Source of the DNA: Holophagaceae bacterium
GTDB taxonomy: Bacteria > Acidobacteriota > Holophagae > Holophagales > Holophagaceae
Direction: 5' to 3'
NCBI GenBank assembly: GCA_025355915.1
Contig: JANXYT010000112.1
Coordinates: forward strand, 1 to 5,306
Length of the DNA: 5,306 nt
The translations under genes and the position numbers were made by a program. The notes under the pieces are model-generated. The model worked only from the letters and a program-made list of their open reading frames with translations. It was not told where the DNA came from and did not search any database. Every line of letters begins with the position of its first letter. Positions within the stretch are counted from its first letter, which is position 1. Below are positions 1-5,306 of this stretch, one piece after another.

Positions 1-1427
1 CTGAGGAAGTAGAAGCAACGGTTCATGGGGCCGCTGGAATAGTGCACGTCCAGGCTGCCGATGGTGGAGGACCAGGCATCCGGCGAGGCGCCATCCAGGC
101 TGGGCTTGTACATCCAGCGCAGCGGGTTGGTGGCCAGCTGCTCGCCGATGGTCCAGTTGCCACCGGTGTTGCCGATGGTGGCGCCGGACCCGCCGCGGGC
201 GTAGAACTCGATCATGGTGCCGAAGATGTCGGAGTTGGCCTCGTTCAGGCCGCCCGATTCGCCGGAGTAGGTGAGGTTCGCAGTGCGGGAGGTGACGCCG
301 TGGCTCATTTCGTGGCCGGCCACGTCCAGGGCGGTGAGCGTGGTGAAGCTGGTGCCATCGCCGTAGGTCATGCAGAAGCAGCTGTCGGACCAGAAGGCGT
401 TGTCGTAGGCCGTGCCGATGTGCACACGGCTATAGGTGCCGGTACCGATGCCATCAATGCCGTTGCGTCCATACACGTTCTTGTAGAAGTCCCAGGATTT
501 GGCCATGCCATACATGGCGTCCACGGCGGCTGTCTGGCCATTGGCGGCGGTGGTGGAGCTGCCTTCCACATAGTTGAGGCCATCACCCCAGGTGTTCGTG
601 GTGTTGGTGTAGATGGTGCCGACCGCAGTGGAAGTGGTGGCCGCATGGTTGGCGTTCGAAACGAAGTTGCCGCCGGTGCCGCGCGTCATGTCGCGCATTT
701 CGAAGCCGGCGGTGACGCTGTTGGTGTTGAGCGTGACCACACCGTTGTACTGGCTGTTGCCGGTGCCCGTGGCGGCGGTGGTGTGGAGGGTGTTCCACTT
801 CTTCAGGATGGCGCCGGTATGGGCGTCCACGATGTAGTCGGTGTGCTTGATGCCGTCCGCGGCATTCTCAAGCTCGGTGTGGACGTGGTAGGCAAGGTTG
901 TAGCGCACCACCTCGCGGGTCACATCGGTGGCATTGAGTTCTTGGTCCAGGGACAGACGTCCCCCGCGGCGGGCGACTTCGACCAGATGGGGATAGACGA
1001 CCAGTTCCGTGGTGGGGGCGTAGGCGAAGGTGCCCTGGGGGGCTAGATCCTGCTGTGCCGCTGCGAGGGCCTCACCCGCGCTGAGGGAGGGCGCCACATT
1101 CAGGCGGATGTTCTTGTGGAGGGCATTCGTCAGCGGCAGTTCGGCGCCGTCGCGGCCCGTGTGGGTGATGGCGTCGCCGCCCCAGACCTTCACGCCCTTG
1201 TAGGCCTGGCTGAAGTGGCCATGCGTCTGGCCGAGTTCATCGGAATGGGAATCGCGGAGGCTGAACGCGTGGTCGGCGTCCAGGCCCAGCTGGGTGCGGT
1301 TGGCCAGCAGGCGATCAGAGGCCGCGTTCACGCGCAGGGAGTCCTGCGGGGTGCGGGCGTAGAGCGAACCGGCAGCCAAGGCCGCGGTGACAAAGGACAG
1401 GGCCATACGGCCCTTGATGGTCGCCAT
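1..1427 (-). CDS. Secreted M4 (thermolysin-like) zinc metallopeptidase, 3' end outside window
   Basis: Extracellular zinc endopeptidase made as a preproprotein; the 475 codons seen run open to the window edge. Residues 1-24 form a signal peptide (basic start IKGR, hydrophobic stretch, likely cut after LYA). About 45-100 resembles the FTP fungalysin/thermolysin propeptide domain (AYKGVKVWGGD), and about 110-210 the PepSY-like second part of the propeptide. The catalytic domain begins near residue 220. It has HEMSH (H372, E373, H376), then GLNEANSDIFG with E396, exactly 24 residues after H372 as between thermolysin H142 and E166. H462 in DVHYSSGP matches the transition-state histidine H231. NAFWSD and YGDG are also typical of the family; between them lies a C350-F-C352 pair, possibly a disulfide. 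The start at 1427 is favoured over Met8 by GAGGAG six bases upstream. What is missing is the end of the catalytic domain and any C-terminal domain. The family call is firm; specificity is unknown. Confidence 0.95.
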   Translation of the reverse strand, partial: MATIKGRMALSFVTAALAAGSLYARTPQDSLRVNAASDRLLANRTQLGLDADHAFSLRDSHSDELGQTHGHFSQAYKGVKVWGGDAITHTGRDGAELPLTNALHKNIRLNVAPSLSAGEALAAAQQDLAPQGTFAYAPTTELVVYPHLVEVARRGGRLSLDQELNATDVTREVVRYNLAYHVHTELENAADGIKHTDYIVDAHTGAILKKWNTLHTTAATGTGNSQYNGVVTLNTNSVTAGFEMRDMTRGTGGNFVSNANHAATTSTAVGTIYTNTTNTWGDGLNYVEGSSTTAANGQTAAVDAMYGMAKSWDFYKNVYGRNGIDGIGTGTYSRVHIGTAYDNAFWSDSCFCMTYGDGTSFTTLTALDVAGHEMSHGVTSRTANLTYSGESGGLNEANSDIFGTMIEFYARGGSGATIGNTGGNWTIGEQLATNPLRWMYKPSLDGASPDAWSSTIGSLDVHYSSGPMNRCFYFL

Positions 1428-1433
1428 GGGCAA

Positions 1434-1439
1434 CTCCTC
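1434..1439 (-). promoter_or_regulatory. Ribosome binding site of the M4 peptidase
   Basis: GAGGAG followed by the six-base spacer TTGCCC and then ATG. It fixes the start at 1427 rather than the in-frame ATG seven codons later, and this keeps the basic n-region of the signal peptide. Confidence 0.85.
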
Positions 1440-1460
1440 ACGGGGGGAAGAGGGTTTCTC

Positions 1461-1491
1461 AGCCACCCAGGATCTTCTGGCCCGGATGGCT
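1461..1491 (-). promoter_or_regulatory. Strong hairpin in the 5' leader of the M4 peptidase mRNA
   Basis: Read on the minus strand, AGCCATCCGGG pairs with CCTGGGTGGCT across the nine-base loop CCAGAAGAT. This gives 11 pairs, two of them G-U. The structure ends 33 bases before the start codon and 21 bases before the Shine-Dalgarno site, and no T-tract follows it, so it does not look like a simple terminator. A role in mRNA stability or translation is inferred. I do not recognise a known riboswitch class. Confidence 0.5.
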
Positions 1492-1600
1492 CCCGGCCGT
1501 CGCAGACAAGGCGCGGCGTCCTGGGGGTGAAAGGTGAAAAGAACGGGGGGTGGGAAAGTCAGCTTCCGGGCAGACCACCGGTTCTCTCAAGTTAAGGCTT

Positions 1601-1680
1601 GTTAATTTTCATGAGAATCAGTTCTATTTATAATAAAATACTATAAACATATTATTATCATCATTTAATAATCAACTCGT
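1601..1680. promoter_or_regulatory. AT-rich island, probable promoter/operator region of the M4 peptidase
   Basis: By my count only 15 of these 80 bases are G or C, in a window that is otherwise strongly GC-rich. On the minus strand a -10-like TATAGT (1645 to 1640) lies near a TG dinucleotide, and a -35-like TTGATT lies at 1675 to 1670, but their spacing (24 bases) is wrong for a standard pair, so the exact promoter is uncertain. Perfect inverted repeats are present: ATTATTA/TAATAAT (1651-1657 and 1666-1672) and TTTATA/TATAAA (1627-1632 and 1642-1647). If TATAGT is the -10, the peptidase mRNA has a leader of roughly 200 bases. The amidohydrolase gene ends just beyond, at 1703, and no GC-rich terminator hairpin for it is visible here. 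Confidence 0.4.
1605..1618. promoter_or_regulatory. Near-palindromic operator candidate
   Basis: ATTTTCATGAGAAT is a 14-base dyad with six of seven base pairs matching. Its right arm TGAGAAT equals one arm of the classical Fur-type 7-1-7 box, but the opposite arm to the right (AGTTCTA) matches poorly. If transcription starts near 1633, the site lies just downstream of it, where a repressor could block the polymerase. The regulator is not identifiable from the sequence. Confidence 0.3.
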
Positions 1681-1702
1681 GGATCTGGTTTATATGAAAT
1701 TT

Positions 1703-2959
1703 TCAGAGAGTCTGTCGAACCACTTTCCCATTCTTCAGGACAAACCGCACCCGCTCGAGGGTGGTGATGTCCTTCAGGGGGTCGCCATCGACGGCAATCA
1801 GGTCCGCCCAACGGCCGGGTTCGAGCGTGCCGAGCTCGCTTCCCAGGCGAAGCAGGTCCGCCGCGACGAGGGTGGCGCTCTGGATGGCCTGCAACGGGGT
1901 CATGCCGTAGCTCACCAGGAAGCGGAAATCCGCGGCCACCTGCCCGTGCTCGAAGACCCCGATGTCTGTGCCATAGGCGATGGGGACTCCCGCCTCCAAG
2001 GCAGCTTTGAATCCCGCCCGGCGCAGGGGCAGGATGGCTCGGGCCTTGGCCAGCGAGCCTTCCGGCACCTTGTAGGGATTGCCGGGCAACACAATGGATT
2101 CCAGGGCGTACAGGGTGGGTACCAGGAAGGTCCCCCGGGCCTTCATCTCCTTGGCGGTGGTGGGGCTCAGTAGGCTGCCGTGCTCGATGGAGCGCACCCC
2201 CGCGAGGGTGGCCTCGAGGATGCCCGCGTCACCGTGGGCGTGGGCGCAGACGTCCATGCCGCGCCGGTTCGCTTCCTCCACGATGGCTTTGAATTCCAGG
2301 GCGCTGAAGCTGGGGGCGCCGGGATCATCGTGGTTGGAGAGCACGCCGCCCGTGGCGTGGACCTTGATGAGGTCCACGCCACGCTTGCGCCATTCGCGCA
2401 CAGCGTGCCGGGCCTGGTCGGGGGAATCCACGATGTGTTCATCCCCGGTGTGGAGGTGGGGCGGGAAGCCATTGAGATCACCGTGTCCGCCGGTGATGGA
2501 CAGGGCGGGGCCCGCCACCAGCATGCGGGGGCCTGGGATGTCGCCGTGGGCGATGGCATCCCGGAGCGCCCCATCGCCGAAGCCTGCCGAGGCGCCCACG
2601 TCCCGCACGGTGGTGAATCCAGCCTCAAGCACCTTCCGGGCGTTCACCACGCCGTCGAGGATCAGAGCACCCTGGCTGCGTTTGAGGTAGCCCAATTCGC
2701 CGAGGCCCGCGGGAATGAGCAGGTGGGTGTGGCAGTCGATGAGACCCGGCAGCAGCGTGCGATCACCCAGATCGAGTGTCTCCGCGCCTGCGGGTGGTGC
2801 ACCCGGCTGGATGCGGCCGTCCTTGATCCACAGCTGGGCAGGGGACGCCACCTTCCCGGTGCGGACATCCAGCAGCCGGGCCGCCTTGAGAATGAGCGGG
2901 CGCTCCTGGGCGGCCAGGGCAAGGCTGACGAGGCTGGCGAGGAAACATCGCAGAATCAT
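1703..2959 (-). CDS. Exported metal-dependent amidohydrolase (prolidase/imidazolonepropionase-like group)
   Basis: Complete 418-residue protein of the amidohydrolase superfamily (Amidohydro_1 fold, HutI-like group). Residues 1-17 form a signal peptide (MILR, then a hydrophobic run to ALAA), which suggests the periplasm. The small N-terminal beta part leads into PGLIDCHTHL with the HxH metal pair H77/H79. The TTVRDVG motif follows at 116-122, then GGHGD at 157-161. K199 in LIKVHATGG is the expected carboxylated, metal-bridging lysine. H240 (in CAHAHG), H260 (SIEHG) and D332 (GTDIG) complete a two-metal site. The C-terminus (LGTLEPGRWADLIAVDGDP, then VLKNGKVV) is the usual closing beta-sandwich strand set. 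Characterised relatives include Xaa-Pro dipeptidases and arginine/lysine carboxypeptidases, so peptide hydrolysis is likely, but the substrate is inference. CGGAG lies five bases before the ATG. It is downstream of der with a 71-base gap and no visible terminator, so co-transcription is possible. Confidence 0.92.
   Translation of the reverse strand: MILRCFLASLVSLALAAQERPLILKAARLLDVRTGKVASPAQLWIKDGRIQPGAPPAGAETLDLGDRTLLPGLIDCHTHLLIPAGLGELGYLKRSQGALILDGVVNARKVLEAGFTTVRDVGASAGFGDGALRDAIAHGDIPGPRMLVAGPALSITGGHGDLNGFPPHLHTGDEHIVDSPDQARHAVREWRKRGVDLIKVHATGGVLSNHDDPGAPSFSALEFKAIVEEANRRGMDVCAHAHGDAGILEATLAGVRSIEHGSLLSPTTAKEMKARGTFLVPTLYALESIVLPGNPYKVPEGSLAKARAILPLRRAGFKAALEAGVPIAYGTDIGVFEHGQVAADFRFLVSYGMTPLQAIQSATLVAADLLRLGSELGTLEPGRWADLIAVDGDPLKDITTLERVRFVLKNGKVVRQTL
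2351..2383. repeat. Perfect 14-bp inverted repeat within the amidohydrolase gene
   Basis: CGTGGCGTGGACCT and its exact reverse complement AGGTCCACGCCACG flank the five-base loop TGATG. On the coding strand the repeat covers the codons for RGVDLIKVHAT, with the AAG of the proposed metal-bridging K199 at the loop/stem junction. No T-tract follows on either strand, so it is not a standard terminator. The arms can be checked base by base; any function is unknown. Confidence 0.9.
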
Positions 2960-2964
2960 CTGAA

Positions 2965-2969
2965 CTCCG
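2965..2969 (-). promoter_or_regulatory. Ribosome binding site of the amidohydrolase
   Basis: CGGAG with a five-base spacer (TTCAG) before the ATG at 2959. It supports this start and with it the signal peptide. Confidence 0.7.
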
Positions 2970-3030
2970 AAGGGTGGCCTACGATAGCTCGGACCGATCC
3001 CGCGTGTTCAGACAACTTTGAAGGTGATAA

Positions 3031-4611
3031 TTAGGGTCGCTTCGTGGATTTCTGCCGGACCCGCTTCGGAGGCGCGCTTCGCCCCTTCTTTGGGGCCTGC
3101 TTGGCGGCGGGCTTGGGGCCTTCCTGCTTCTTGGGCCGGGGGCGGGCCTTGGTCTTCTCGGCCCGCTGAGCCTGAAGGGACTCATTGCTGCGGGAGGGCT
3201 TGAGGCCTTCGCCGGGATCGAGGATGCGACGCACGGGCGCGACTTCGGCTTCTTCGCCCTCGCCCTTTTGTTTTTTCTGAACGCTCATCCGCAGGGGAAC
3301 TCCCGCGAGGCCGAACTGCGCGCGCAGGCGGTTCTCCATGTAGCGCACATAGCTGAAGTGCAGCCCGCGGTCGGTGTTGGCCTTCACCACGAAGCTGGGG
3401 GGCCGCACGCCCACCTGGGTCATGAAGTAGAGCTTGGGCAATTTGCCATCCACGGCGTGGGGGCTCATGGTGTCCACGGTGTCGCGCAGGAACCGGTTCA
3501 GCTCGCCCGTGGAAATGCGGCGGCCATGGGCCTCCGCCAGTTCATCGATCATGCCGAACAGTTTGGACACCCGCTGTCCGGTCAGGGCCGACAGGAAGAT
3601 CATGGGCGCATGGTGTAGGAAGCCCAGGCTGCGGCGCATGTCTTCCTCGGCCCCGTATATGGTGTGGGTGTCCTTCTCAACGAGATCCCATTTGTTCACC
3701 ACGAGGATGACGGCGGCACCGGCCTCCTGGGCATAGCCGGCGATGACGGCGTCCTGGTGGGTGGCGCCTTCTACCGCATCCAGCAGCAGGAGGCTGACAT
3801 CGGCCCGCGCCATGGCCTGCTTCGCCTTCAGGATGCTGAGTTTCTCGGCGCCCTCGTGGGTCTTGCCCTTCTTGCGGATACCCGCCGTATCGATCATCCG
3901 GTAGACCTTGTCCTGCACGTGGAACACGGTGTCCACGGTATCGCGGGTGGTACCGGCGATCTCGCTGACCAGGCTGCGCTCGTAGCCCAGCAGGCGGTTC
4001 GTGAGCGAGGACTTGCCGACATTGGGCCGGCCGATGATGGCGAAGCGGAGTTCGTCCGAGGGCGCATGGATCTCGGCTTCTTCAGGGGTGCGGTGGAAGG
4101 GCAGCCGGGCCCGCAGGGCCGTGATCAATTCCGGAACGCCGGCGCCATGGGCCGCCGAGATGGAGAACACTTCGTCGAAGCCCATGCTGTAGAAGGCCCC
4201 GTCCGGCGCGCCACCCTTCATGCCATCGAGCTTGTTGATGACGAGAAGGAGGGGCTTGCCCTGGCGGCGCAGACGCGCGGCGATCTCCTCATCCCCGGCG
4301 GTGAAGCCATCGTGGCCATCCACCAGCAGGACGGCCACGTGGGCCTCGCTCAGGGCCGCTTCGGCCATGCGGGTGATGCCCTGGGTGATGACGTCGTCCC
4401 CCTCGAAATCGAGGCCGCCGGTATCCACCAGCTCGAAAATCTCCTCGGCGTCGCCCTCCTCGCTCAGGCACGTGACGCGGCCGTAGCTGCGGTCGCGGGT
4501 CATGCCCGGTAGGTCGTGGACCAGGGCCGCGCGGCTGCGGGTGAGCCGGTTGAAGAGGGTGGACTTGCCCACATTGGGGCGTCCGCAGAGGGCGACAAGG
4601 GGTAGTTTCAT
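3031..4611 (-). CDS. der: Ribosome biogenesis GTPase Der (EngA), with long basic C-terminal tail
   Basis: Essential double-GTPase that acts in the cytoplasm in assembly of the 50S ribosomal subunit. First G domain: GRPNVGKS (10-17), GMTRD (36-40), DTGG (63-66), NKLD (126-129) and SAAHG (152-156). Second G domain: GRPNVGKS (194-201), GTTRD (220-224), DTAG (241-244), NKWD (306-309) and SALTG (341-345). A KH-like domain covers about 350-447. All motifs are intact. The protein has 526 residues against roughly 440-490 in most relatives. The excess is a tail from about 448 on, whose last 46 residues contain 18 Lys/Arg and 8 Pro and look disordered; nonspecific rRNA contact is a plausible role. The ATG at 4611 gives the standard family N-terminus, but its Shine-Dalgarno site is weak (GGAA close to the start). 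A -10-like TACACT lies at 4635 to 4630, with no convincing -35. Confidence 0.98.
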   Translation of the reverse strand: MKLPLVALCGRPNVGKSTLFNRLTRSRAALVHDLPGMTRDRSYGRVTCLSEEGDAEEIFELVDTGGLDFEGDDVITQGITRMAEAALSEAHVAVLLVDGHDGFTAGDEEIAARLRRQGKPLLLVINKLDGMKGGAPDGAFYSMGFDEVFSISAAHGAGVPELITALRARLPFHRTPEEAEIHAPSDELRFAIIGRPNVGKSSLTNRLLGYERSLVSEIAGTTRDTVDTVFHVQDKVYRMIDTAGIRKKGKTHEGAEKLSILKAKQAMARADVSLLLLDAVEGATHQDAVIAGYAQEAGAAVILVVNKWDLVEKDTHTIYGAEEDMRRSLGFLHHAPMIFLSALTGQRVSKLFGMIDELAEAHGRRISTGELNRFLRDTVDTMSPHAVDGKLPKLYFMTQVGVRPPSFVVKANTDRGLHFSYVRYMENRLRAQFGLAGVPLRMSVQKKQKGEGEEAEVAPVRRILDPGEGLKPSRSNESLQAQRAEKTKARPRPKKQEGPKPAAKQAPKKGRSAPPKRVRQKSTKRP

Positions 4612-4700
4612 GGTTTTTCCAAGCCCTTCAGTGTATCGAACATGGGCCGGAAGGGCACGGGCGGATTTCGATGGGGCGGGTACAGTGCTTCATCCCATGC

Positions 4701-4706
4701 GAGGAG
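4701..4706 (+). promoter_or_regulatory. Ribosome binding site of the SnoaL-like gene
   Basis: GAGGAG with spacer TGCCC before the ATG at 4712. It selects 4712 over the in-frame ATG at 4697, which would swallow this site into the coding region. The sequence GAGGAGT...GCCCATG is nearly the same as at the start of the M4 peptidase gene. Confidence 0.8.
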
Positions 4707-4711
4707 TGCCC

Positions 4712-5116
4712 ATGATCCGTCCTTTGTCCCTGTTGCTGGTGTCTGCGCTGCTGGCGGCGGCGCCTTCGCCGAAGCTCCTCAGTCCGGCGGCCACGGTGCA
4801 GAAGCAGCTCGAGATGTTCAATGCCCAGGACCTGGAGGGCTTCCTCGCCCTCTTTGCGGAGGACATCGAAGTCTCCGAGCTTCCTGGGACTTCGGTACCC
4901 ATCGGGAAAGCCGGGTTGCGGGCCCTCTATGCCGAGCGGTTCAAAGCGAACCCAGACCTGCATGCCTCGGCGGAGGCCCAGCTGCTGTCCGGTAGCTTCG
5001 TGATCCAGAAGGAGAAGATCAAGGGCCGTGCGGGAAAGAAGGAGGCCCTGGAGGCGGTGGTGATCTACCAGGTGCAGGGGGGGAGGATCGTGAAGATGTG
5101 GGGATTGAAGGAGTAG
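4712..5116 (+). CDS. Exported SnoaL/NTF2-like small protein
   Basis: A 134-residue protein with an N-terminal signal peptide (MIRPLSLLLVSALLAA, likely cut near residue 16). It is followed by a single domain resembling the SnoaL-like/nuclear transport factor 2 superfamily, often annotated as steroid delta-isomerase-related. The typical pattern is present: an early helix with FNAQDLEGFLALFAEDIEV (36-54), then ELPG (56-59), IGKAGLRALYAERFKANPDLH (64-84), a strand near GSFVIQKEKI (94-103) and the closing pair EAVVIYQVQGGRIVKMW (114-130). This is a cone-shaped fold with a pocket that may bind a small ligand or serve as a dimer module. I cannot assign a reaction. The leader is notable because many members of this group are cytoplasmic. 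It is divergent from der across 100 bases and convergent with the tRNA gene. An upstream in-frame reading extension exists (open from 4502) but overlaps der and is not needed. Confidence 0.82.
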   Translation: MIRPLSLLLVSALLAAAPSPKLLSPAATVQKQLEMFNAQDLEGFLALFAEDIEVSELPGTSVPIGKAGLRALYAERFKANPDLHASAEAQLLSGSFVIQKEKIKGRAGKKEALEAVVIYQVQGGRIVKMWGLKE

Positions 5117-5202
5117 GGAATTCTTCGGGGGCGGCCCATTCCCTGTCCATACCTATCGACCCACGCCATTGGTGGATCGAGCTCAGGCAGCTCCGCCAAA
5201 GG

Positions 5203-5230
5203 AAAACGCGCCCAGTTGGGCGCGTTTTTT
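5203..5230. terminator. Hairpin terminator shared by the SnoaL-like gene and tRNA-Asp
   Basis: CGCGCCC (5207-5213) pairs with GGGCGCG (5218-5224) around the loop AGTT. A-T pairs extend the stem, from AAAA at 5203-5206 and TTTT at 5225-5228. On the plus strand a run of six T follows the GC stem (5225-5230), a classical rho-independent terminator 86 bases after the stop codon. On the minus strand the stem begins right after the tRNA CCA end and is followed by four T, so it can serve both converging transcripts. Confidence 0.85.
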
Positions 5231-5306
5231 GGCGGGGCTGACGGGGCTCGAACCCGCGACTTCCAGCGTGACAGGCTGGCACTCTAACCGACTGAGCTAC
5301 AACCCC
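5230..5306 (-). tRNA. tRNA-Asp (anticodon GTC)
   Basis: A 77-base cloverleaf including an encoded CCA. The acceptor arms GGGGTTG and CAGCCCC pair with one G-T. The D-stem is GCTC/GAGT. The anticodon stem CCAGC/GCTGG closes the loop CTGTCAC, with anticodon GTC at 5272 to 5270. The T arm is GCGGG-TTCGAGC-CCCGT. The discriminator base is G, as expected for aspartate. The 5' end coincides with the last base of the window, so its promoter lies outside. Confidence 0.97.

Noticed and set aside
42..1046. 334-codon open frame on the plus strand
   Set aside because: It is antisense to the M4 peptidase frame, which shows all family motifs. Its Gly/Ala/Val-rich composition is typical of an opposite-strand shadow in GC-rich DNA.
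1451..1470. CTGAGA followed by AACCC on the minus strand, resembling part of a TPP riboswitch
   Set aside because: The rest of the thi-box (GAACCTGAT and partner helices) is absent, and the downstream gene is not a thiamin gene.
1490..1525. GGACGC and GGCC blocks in the leader, reminiscent of a cyclic di-GMP (GEMM) riboswitch
   Set aside because: The required GCAAA-type tetraloop receptor pattern and spacing are missing.
1526..1539. Tandem heptamer GGTGAAA x2 in the protease leader
   Set aside because: Only two short copies; no third copy or context that suggests a regulatory iteron.
2180..3034. 284-codon plus-strand frame opposite the amidohydrolase
   Set aside because: Shadow of a gene with an intact active site. 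No recognisable domain, and it runs through the whole start region of the real gene.
3271..3276. A6 run followed by C on the der coding strand (AAAAAAC), a possible frameshift site at the KH/tail boundary
   Set aside because: The heptamer is in the wrong codon phase for -1 slippage, and the zero frame continues for a plausible basic tail.
3664..4512. 282-codon plus-strand frame opposite der
   Set aside because: Der is complete on the other strand with all ten G motifs; this frame has shadow composition.
4658..4686. Possible sigma-70 promoter for the SnoaL-like gene with -10 TACAGT
   Set aside because: No acceptable -35 element at 16-18 bases; the match is too weak to annotate.
5179..5193. 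Short inverted repeat GAGCT/AGCTC before the terminator
   Set aside because: Only five pairs and no T-tract; the real terminator is just downstream.
5230..5306. tRNA-Asp as an integration site for a mobile element
   Set aside because: No integrase gene and no partial duplicate of the tRNA 3' end is present in the window.

Overview
The window reads as ordinary chromosome of a high-GC, Gram-negative-type bacterium. Three of the four protein genes start with a signal peptide, Shine-Dalgarno sites are purine-rich (GAGGAG or GGAG), and the tRNA gene encodes its own CCA. The gene content would fit an acidobacterium of the Holophaga/Geothrix kind, but that is a weak impression from protein style; no marker here fixes the taxon.

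Layout. Bases 1-1427 (minus) hold the first 475 codons of a secreted M4 (thermolysin-type) metallopeptidase whose C-terminus lies beyond the window edge. Bases 1428-1702 are a two-part intergenic region: a GC-rich mRNA leader with a strong hairpin next to the protease gene, then an AT-rich island (1601-1680, about 19% G+C) that probably holds its promoter and operator. Bases 1703-2959 (minus) encode an exported amidohydrolase of the prolidase/imidazolonepropionase-like group. After a 71-base gap, 3031-4611 (minus) encodes the ribosome-assembly GTPase Der (EngA) with a long basic tail. The next 100 bases separate Der from a divergent plus-strand gene, 4712-5116, for a small exported SnoaL/NTF2-like protein. 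That gene converges on a complete tRNA-Asp(GTC) gene (5230-5306, minus), and the two share one hairpin terminator.

How the parts may work together. The metallopeptidase should break down protein outside the cell. The amidohydrolase belongs to a group with known dipeptidases and carboxypeptidases, so it could trim the resulting peptides in the periplasm, although its substrate cannot be read from sequence. Der and tRNA-Asp are translation housekeeping and probably sit here by chance. No terminator is visible between der and the amidohydrolase gene, so they may be co-transcribed.

I see no mobile element, CRISPR array, phage gene or evident new multi-gene system. The least expected features are a perfect 14-bp inverted repeat inside the amidohydrolase gene, centred near the codon of the proposed metal-bridging lysine, the hairpin leader and AT-rich control region of the protease gene, the basic tail on Der, and the terminator abutting the CCA end of the tRNA gene.
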